Positions 62,354 through 64,000 of a DNA stretch of 64,000 bases are shown here, in pieces. Position 1 is the stretch's first letter; the number at the start of each line of letters is the position of its first letter. Position numbers and translations under genes: made by a program. Below the pieces are notes generated by a model, which made no database searches, was not told where the DNA came from, and worked only from the letters and a program-made list of their open reading frames with translations. Origin of the DNA: Pararhizobium sp. YC-54 (GTDB taxonomy: Bacteria > Pseudomonadota > Alphaproteobacteria > Rhizobiales > Rhizobiaceae); the NCBI RefSeq assembly GCF_025847205.1, contig NZ_JAOYTH010000012.1, forward strand, positions 1-64,000, read 5' to 3'.

Positions 62354-63622
62354 TCATTGCACCAAAAGCGCCCGGAAATCGTTGACATTGGTGCCCGTTG
62401 GCCCCGGCTTGAAAATATCGCCGACTGCATCAAAAGCGGTCCAGGCGTCGTTGCGATCCAAGAGAGCCGCGCCATCGATCCCAACCGCTGCAAGACGGGC
62501 AACACTCGTCCCGTCGGCAAACGCGCCGGCATTGTCCTCGGACCCATCGATGCCATCGGTATCGGCGGCAAGCGCCGATATGCCGTCGGCGCCATCGATC
62601 GCCAGCGCCAGTGACAAAAGGAATTCGCTGTTGCGGCCGCCCTTGCCCTTGCCCCGGATCGTTACCGTCGTCTCGCCTCCGGAAAGAATGACCACGGGCT
62701 TGCGGAAAGGCCTGTTGCGGGCGGAAACCTCGCGGGCGATCGCCGCATGCACGCGCCCGACCTCCCGCGCCTCGCCTTCCATCGCATCGGACAGGATGAC
62801 CGCCTCGACACCGGCCGAACGGGCAAGATCGGCCGCAGCCTCAAGAGAAACAGCAGCCGAGGCGACAAGCCGGACCTCGTTGCGGCGAAACTCCCGGTCG
62901 GCCGGGTCCGGTGCGGCGGATGCATCGCTGCGGATGAACGCCATCACCTTTTCCGGCAATTCCAGCCGGTAGCGTTCGATAAGACGCAGGGCATCATCGC
63001 GAGTGCTTTTGTCCGGAATGGTCGGCCCCGAGGCCACCAGCGCCGGATCGTCGCCGGGAATGTCCGAGACCACCAGCGACACGACCCGGGCAGGCCAGGC
63101 CGCAGCCGCCAGCCGCCCGCCCTTGATGCCCGACACATGTTTGCGGATCGCATTCATCGCGCTGATCGGTGCGCCCGATGCCAGCAGCGCCCGGTTGACG
63201 GCAATCTCGTCGTCCAGCGTCAGGTCACCGGCCGGCAACGGCAACAGCGCCGAGCCGCCACCGCAGATCAGCGCCACCACCAGATCGTCCTCGCCAAGGC
63301 CGCTGACCTCCTGAAGCAACCGGCGTGACGCCTTAAGCCCATTGTCGTCCGGCAACGGATGCGATGCCTCCAGCACCTCGATCCGCTCGCAGCGTGCGCC
63401 GTATCCATAGCGCGTCACGACGGCGCCGGTCAGCGGGCCGTCCCACAGCCGCTCGAACACCTGCGCCATCTGGGCAGCGCCCTTGCCCGCGCCGATCACC
63501 ACCGTGCGGCCCTTCGGCTTTTCCGGCAGATTGGCAGCCAGCACCTTGGCCGGGTCGGCAGCGGCGACCGCCGCATGAAACAGTGTTTCCAGAAAGGCTT
63601 TGGGGTCGTCGATCACGGCCAT
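62354..63622 (-). CDS. gckA: Glycerate 2-kinase / MOFRL family (GckA/TtuD)
   Basis: A 422-residue protein with an N-terminal glycerate kinase domain (VVIGAGKGAAQMAQVFERL, about residues 40-58; the LPDDNGLKASRRLL and CGGGSALL segments) and a C-terminal MOFRL domain (GGETTVTIRGKGKGGRNSEFLLSLA). It makes 2-phosphoglycerate from D-glycerate and ATP. ATG 63622 has GAGG 8 bases upstream; ATG 63640 is an alternative. It lies downstream of a tartronate semialdehyde reductase-like gene in one operon. Confidence 0.9.
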   Translation of the reverse strand: MAVIDDPKAFLETLFHAAVAAADPAKVLAANLPEKPKGRTVVIGAGKGAAQMAQVFERLWDGPLTGAVVTRYGYGARCERIEVLEASHPLPDDNGLKASRRLLQEVSGLGEDDLVVALICGGGSALLPLPAGDLTLDDEIAVNRALLASGAPISAMNAIRKHVSGIKGGRLAAAAWPARVVSLVVSDIPGDDPALVASGPTIPDKSTRDDALRLIERYRLELPEKVMAFIRSDASAAPDPADREFRRNEVRLVASAAVSLEAAADLARSAGVEAVILSDAMEGEAREVGRVHAAIAREVSARNRPFRKPVVILSGGETTVTIRGKGKGGRNSEFLLSLALAIDGADGISALAADTDGIDGSEDNAGAFADGTSVARLAAVGIDGAALLDRNDAWTAFDAVGDIFKPGPTGTNVNDFRALLVQ

Positions 63623-63683
63623 GTCATTATCCTCATTCATGAAAAGACCGGGCAGCCCTCCTCCTGGCTGCCCGATCCTGTCG

Positions 63684-64000
63684 TCAGGCGACCGCGTGGT
63701 TGGCCATGCGTTCGAGCGCCTTGACGAGGCCTGAGTGATCGAGGCCGGCGTCGCCATTGGCAGCACAGCTGTTGAACAGTTCCTGCGTTGCCGCCGTGTT
63801 CGGCAGCGAGATGCCGAGTGCCTTAGCTCCCTGCAGCGCCAGATTGAGATCCTTCTGGTGCAGCGAGATGCGGAAGCCCGGCTCGAAGGTGCGCTTGATC
63901 ATCCGGTCGCCATGCACTTCCAGGATGCGCGACGAGGCAAAGCCGCCCATCAGGGCTTCGCGAACCCGCGCCGGATCGGCACCGGCCTTGGATGCAAACA
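63684..64000 (-). CDS. 2-hydroxy-3-oxopropionate reductase-like (GarR/GlxR), C-terminal part
   Basis: The C-terminal 105 residues of a beta-hydroxyacid dehydrogenase; the gene continues past the right edge. The catalytic-lysine helix HQKDLNLALQGAKALG and the SSRILEVHGDRMI region match tartronate semialdehyde reductases, which make D-glycerate. Followed by glycerate 2-kinase, it supports glyoxylate-to-glycerate use; gcl and hyi genes may lie beyond the edge. 3-hydroxyisobutyrate dehydrogenase is the alternative. Confidence 0.82.
   Translation of the reverse strand, partial: FASKAGADPARVREALMGGFASSRILEVHGDRMIKRTFEPGFRISLHQKDLNLALQGAKALGISLPNTAATQELFNSCAANGDAGLDHSGLVKALERMANHAVA

Noticed and set aside
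1..64000. tRNA, rRNA or CRISPR array
   Set aside because: No cloverleaf-like arm pairs with TTCGA loops or regularly spaced direct repeats were seen on reading; this is a by-eye negative and a tRNA/CRISPR scanner would be decisive.

Overview
The window reads as part of a repABC-type secondary replicon (large plasmid or chromid) of an alphaproteobacterium, most likely a member of the Rhizobiaceae. The basis is a complete repA-repB-repC operon at about 30.3-33.9 kb with the matching signals of an antisense RNA between repB and repC, a RIME-like rhizobial palindromic repeat at 56.9 kb, high GC, tight operons with ATGA start/stop overlaps, and a load of transporters and catabolic genes with LysR, GntR, Lrp, TetR and ROK regulators. 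I see no tRNA, rRNA or CRISPR array.

Layout. 0-10.8 kb: the first codons of an IS5-like transposase at the left edge, then a sulfur/cysteine island: TSUP exporter, persulfide-dioxygenase-like MBL protein, cysteine-desulfurase-like enzyme, a divergent DecR-like Lrp regulator and a polar amino acid (probably cystine-type) ABC importer. It is followed by two carboxymuconolactone-decarboxylase-fold proteins, a flavin monooxygenase-like enzyme and a LysR regulator. 11.0-16.7 kb: a CecR-YbhG-YbhF-YbhS-YbhR type drug/ion export operon. 17.3-20.6 kb: a DUF1989 protein with a divergent LysR regulator, then NhaA. 20.8-29.1 kb: a TRAP transporter, an amidase, a fumarylacetoacetase-fold hydratase, a one-cysteine arylmalonate-decarboxylase-like enzyme and a class V aminotransferase with a divergent FCD-type GntR regulator. 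29.1-34.7 kb: gene-poor flank with a decayed TrkH relic, then repCBA. 34.7-41.7 kb: an Amadori-compound (fructosyl-amino acid) uptake and breakdown locus (ABC importer, DAO-family oxidase, FrlD-like kinase, FrlB-like deglycase, UTRA-type GntR) linked by a shared TTGTC-GACAA motif. 41.7-48.4 kb: cyoABCD cytochrome o oxidase with SURF1, and an MFS symporter. 48.5-53.1 kb: an IS21-like relic, ROK regulator, PhnD-like protein, fatty acid desaturase and a RES/Xre toxin-antitoxin pair. 53.2-60.2 kb: leucine/isovalerate degradation (ivd, mccB, ridA, mccA, HMG-CoA lyase, methylglutaconyl-CoA hydratase). 60.5-64 kb: a HI0933-type flavoprotein, a DUF4174 protein, glycerate 2-kinase and the C-terminal part of a tartronate-semialdehyde-reductase-like gene.

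The genes fit a soil or plant-associated scavenger: organosulfur, Amadori compounds, an unidentified carboxylate/amide, leucine and glycerate each have uptake and/or degradation modules with their own regulator. The best candidates for undescribed biology are the TRAP/amidase/one-Cys decarboxylase pathway, the sulfur island with its CMD/flavin-monooxygenase neighbour, and the two-route Amadori locus with its inferred regulon. All functional calls are from reading sequence and family knowledge; no database search was run.
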